From positions 1-7,890 of the forward strand of contig PWPP01000048.1 of NCBI GenBank assembly GCA_003558625.1: DNA of 7,890 nt. The letters run 5' to 3'. Position numbers and translations under genes: made by a program. This document shows positions 6,809 through 7,890 of this stretch, one piece after another. The DNA comes from Syntrophomonas sp. (GTDB lineage Bacteria; Bacillota; Syntrophomonadia; Syntrophomonadales; Syntrophomonadaceae). How positions within the stretch are numbered: the first letter of the stretch is position 1; each line of letters begins with the position of its first letter. The notes beneath the pieces were generated by a model, which was given only the letters and a program-made list of their open reading frames with translations, was not told where the DNA came from and made no database searches.

Positions 6809-7890
6809 ATGGCTCAATATCAGATTACCGTAGATTCAGAGATTTTGCATCAGTTATTTCTAGGGGATGCAAAGGAATCCGGGGTGAATAAACTGCTGGA
6901 ATCCGTATTGAACCAGGTATTGAAAGCGCAGGTGACGGAACAGATCCGTGCCGACCACTACGAACGAACCGAAGACAGAAAAGCTTATCGTAACGGCAGC
7001 TACCCTCATAAATTTACGACCAGGGTCGGCACCATCACTCTACATGTACCCAGACTGCGGGATGGCAAATTCTCTACCGAGATGTTTTCCCGTTATCAGA
7101 GGAGCGAACAGGCTTTTGTCCTGGCCATGCTGGAGGTGGTGATAAACGGGGTCTCGACCCGCAAAGTGAGTCTGATCACCGAGGAACTTTGTGGAGTTGA
7201 ATTTTCCAAATCGACCGTTTCCGAATTATGCAAACAATTGGATCCGATTGTCATTGCCTGGAATTCAAGGCCTTTAAACGATGCCAGATACCCTTTTGTG
7301 ATTGTGGACGCCCTCTACCTGAAAGTCCGGGAAGAAGGTCGGGTCCGCTCCCAAGGGCTCATGATCGCTTCCGGTGTAAATCATTCGGGCCGGCGGGAAC
7401 TGCTCGGTTTCATGCTCGGGGATACCGAATCTGAAGATAGCTGGTCCGAATTCTTCGTATCCCTCAAAAACCGAGGGCTCAGGGGTCTGGATCTCCTGGT
7501 TTCAGACAATCACTCTGGTCTGGTTAAAGCTGTCAAGAAACAGTTCCAAGGGGTTACCTGGCAACGCTGCCAGACCCATTTCATGCGCAATGTCCTGGGG
7601 GCCACCCCCAAGCACAGTCGCAATGAAGTTTACCAAAAAGTGCGGGCGATCCTGGATGCTCCAGATATACCGACTGCCCGCTACCTGCAACAGCAATTTA
7701 GTGCCCATTATGCGGACAAGTTGCCGCGGGTGGTTGCAATCATCGAAAATGGCTTTGACGATGTCACTGCGGTGCTTAATCTGCCCGATAAATATCGCAG
7801 GCGTCTTCGGACTACCAACTCTGTGGAGCGCCTCAACGAGTAGATCCGCCGCCGGGAGAGAGTCATCAGAATCTTTCCCAACCGCCAATC
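6809..7890 (+). pseudogene. IS256-family transposase, interrupted by an in-frame TAG and cut by the window end
   Basis: Mutator-like DDE transposase that would cut and join the ends of its own element. From the ATG at 6809 the frame runs 344 codons to a TAG at 7841-7843. After it the same frame continues with IRRRERVIRIFPNRQ to the window edge, which is the expected family continuation of NSVERLNE. Family members are about 390-410 residues, so the stop removes roughly the last 50-60. The N-terminal part has the typical RNGSYPHKFTTRVGTITLHVPRLRDG (61-86). The catalytic triad is present: D167 in VIVDALYLKVR, D233 in VSDNHSGL and E340 in NSVER. The family CxxH motif (C254, H257 in RCQTHFMRN) is also there. 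The stop comes five codons after the catalytic glutamate, and the RRR segment that follows it is strongly conserved, so the shortened protein is unlikely to work. The likely change is one base in a GAG or CAG codon. Sequencing error or stop read-through remain possible. The gene has its own strong ribosome binding site. Confidence 0.88.

Larger units (their letters stand above)
6691..7890 (+). mobile_element. IS256-family insertion sequence, left part only (right end outside window)
   Basis: The element comprises a left terminal sequence, a roughly 90-base leader and a transposase gene of the IS256 (Mutator-like DDE) family. The left boundary is placed at about 6691 because the following bases contain AAGTCCGTATAATTGTGTAAA, which I recall as nearly the same as the IS256 terminal repeat; the boundary could be off by a few bases. 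The right terminal repeat and the target duplication (usually 8-9 bases in this family) lie beyond the window and cannot be checked. The copy begins about 20 bases after the tex stop. Its transposase frame is interrupted, so it is probably not autonomous. Confidence 0.85.

Noticed and set aside
7502..7888. A 128-codon - strand frame at the right end
   Set aside because: It is antisense to the transposase, which has full family motifs, and the protein resembles nothing known.
1..7890. CRISPR array, tRNA, rRNA, riboswitch, toxin-antitoxin or defence cassette
   Set aside because: No regular direct repeats or RNA gene signatures were seen, and nearly all the DNA is accounted for by the four genes and the insertion sequence leader.

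Overview
The window looks like chromosomal DNA from a low- to mid-GC Firmicute, most likely of class Clostridia. The basis is a set of strong purine-rich Shine-Dalgarno sites, a YhaO/YhaN-type nuclease-ATPase pair, a Firmicute-like Tex protein and an IS256-family element. This placement is inferred from protein character and gene content, not from a marker gene, so the genus is left open. All supported genes lie on the + strand.

Bases 1-4459 hold a translationally coupled pair. The first gene is a 5'-truncated metallophosphoesterase of the YhaO/SbcD/Mre11 type (1-963). Its stop overlaps by 11 bases the start of a 1168-residue YhaN-type SMC/Rad50-like ATPase (953-4459). By analogy with SbcCD and Mre11-Rad50, the two should form an ATP-gated DNA end-processing complex. 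The ATPase has both halves of the ABC head at its two ends and long broken coiled coils between them. It carries a single CxxC motif that deserves a look as a possible hook.

After a 79-base gap with no visible terminator lies a complete tex gene (4539-6671). It encodes the conserved nucleic-acid-binding transcription accessory factor with its N-terminal helical region, YqgF/RNase H-like fold, HhH region and S1 domain. The short gap and shared strand allow read-through from the nuclease pair, but no promoter evidence settles this.

About 20 bases beyond the tex stop begins the left end of an IS256-family insertion sequence that continues off the right edge. It has a recognisable terminal sequence, a leader with a hairpin and a short palindrome, and a transposase gene with a strong ribosome binding site. 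The reading frame contains the complete DDE triad but is cut by an in-frame TAG at 7841-7843. Recognisable transposase sequence continues in the same frame after the stop, so this copy is most likely inactivated by one nonsense change.

I found no convincing undescribed system. The points most worth checking are the nonsense codon in the transposase, the CxxC in the long YhaN-type ATPase, the position of the element directly behind tex, and the yhaO-yhaN-tex linkage.
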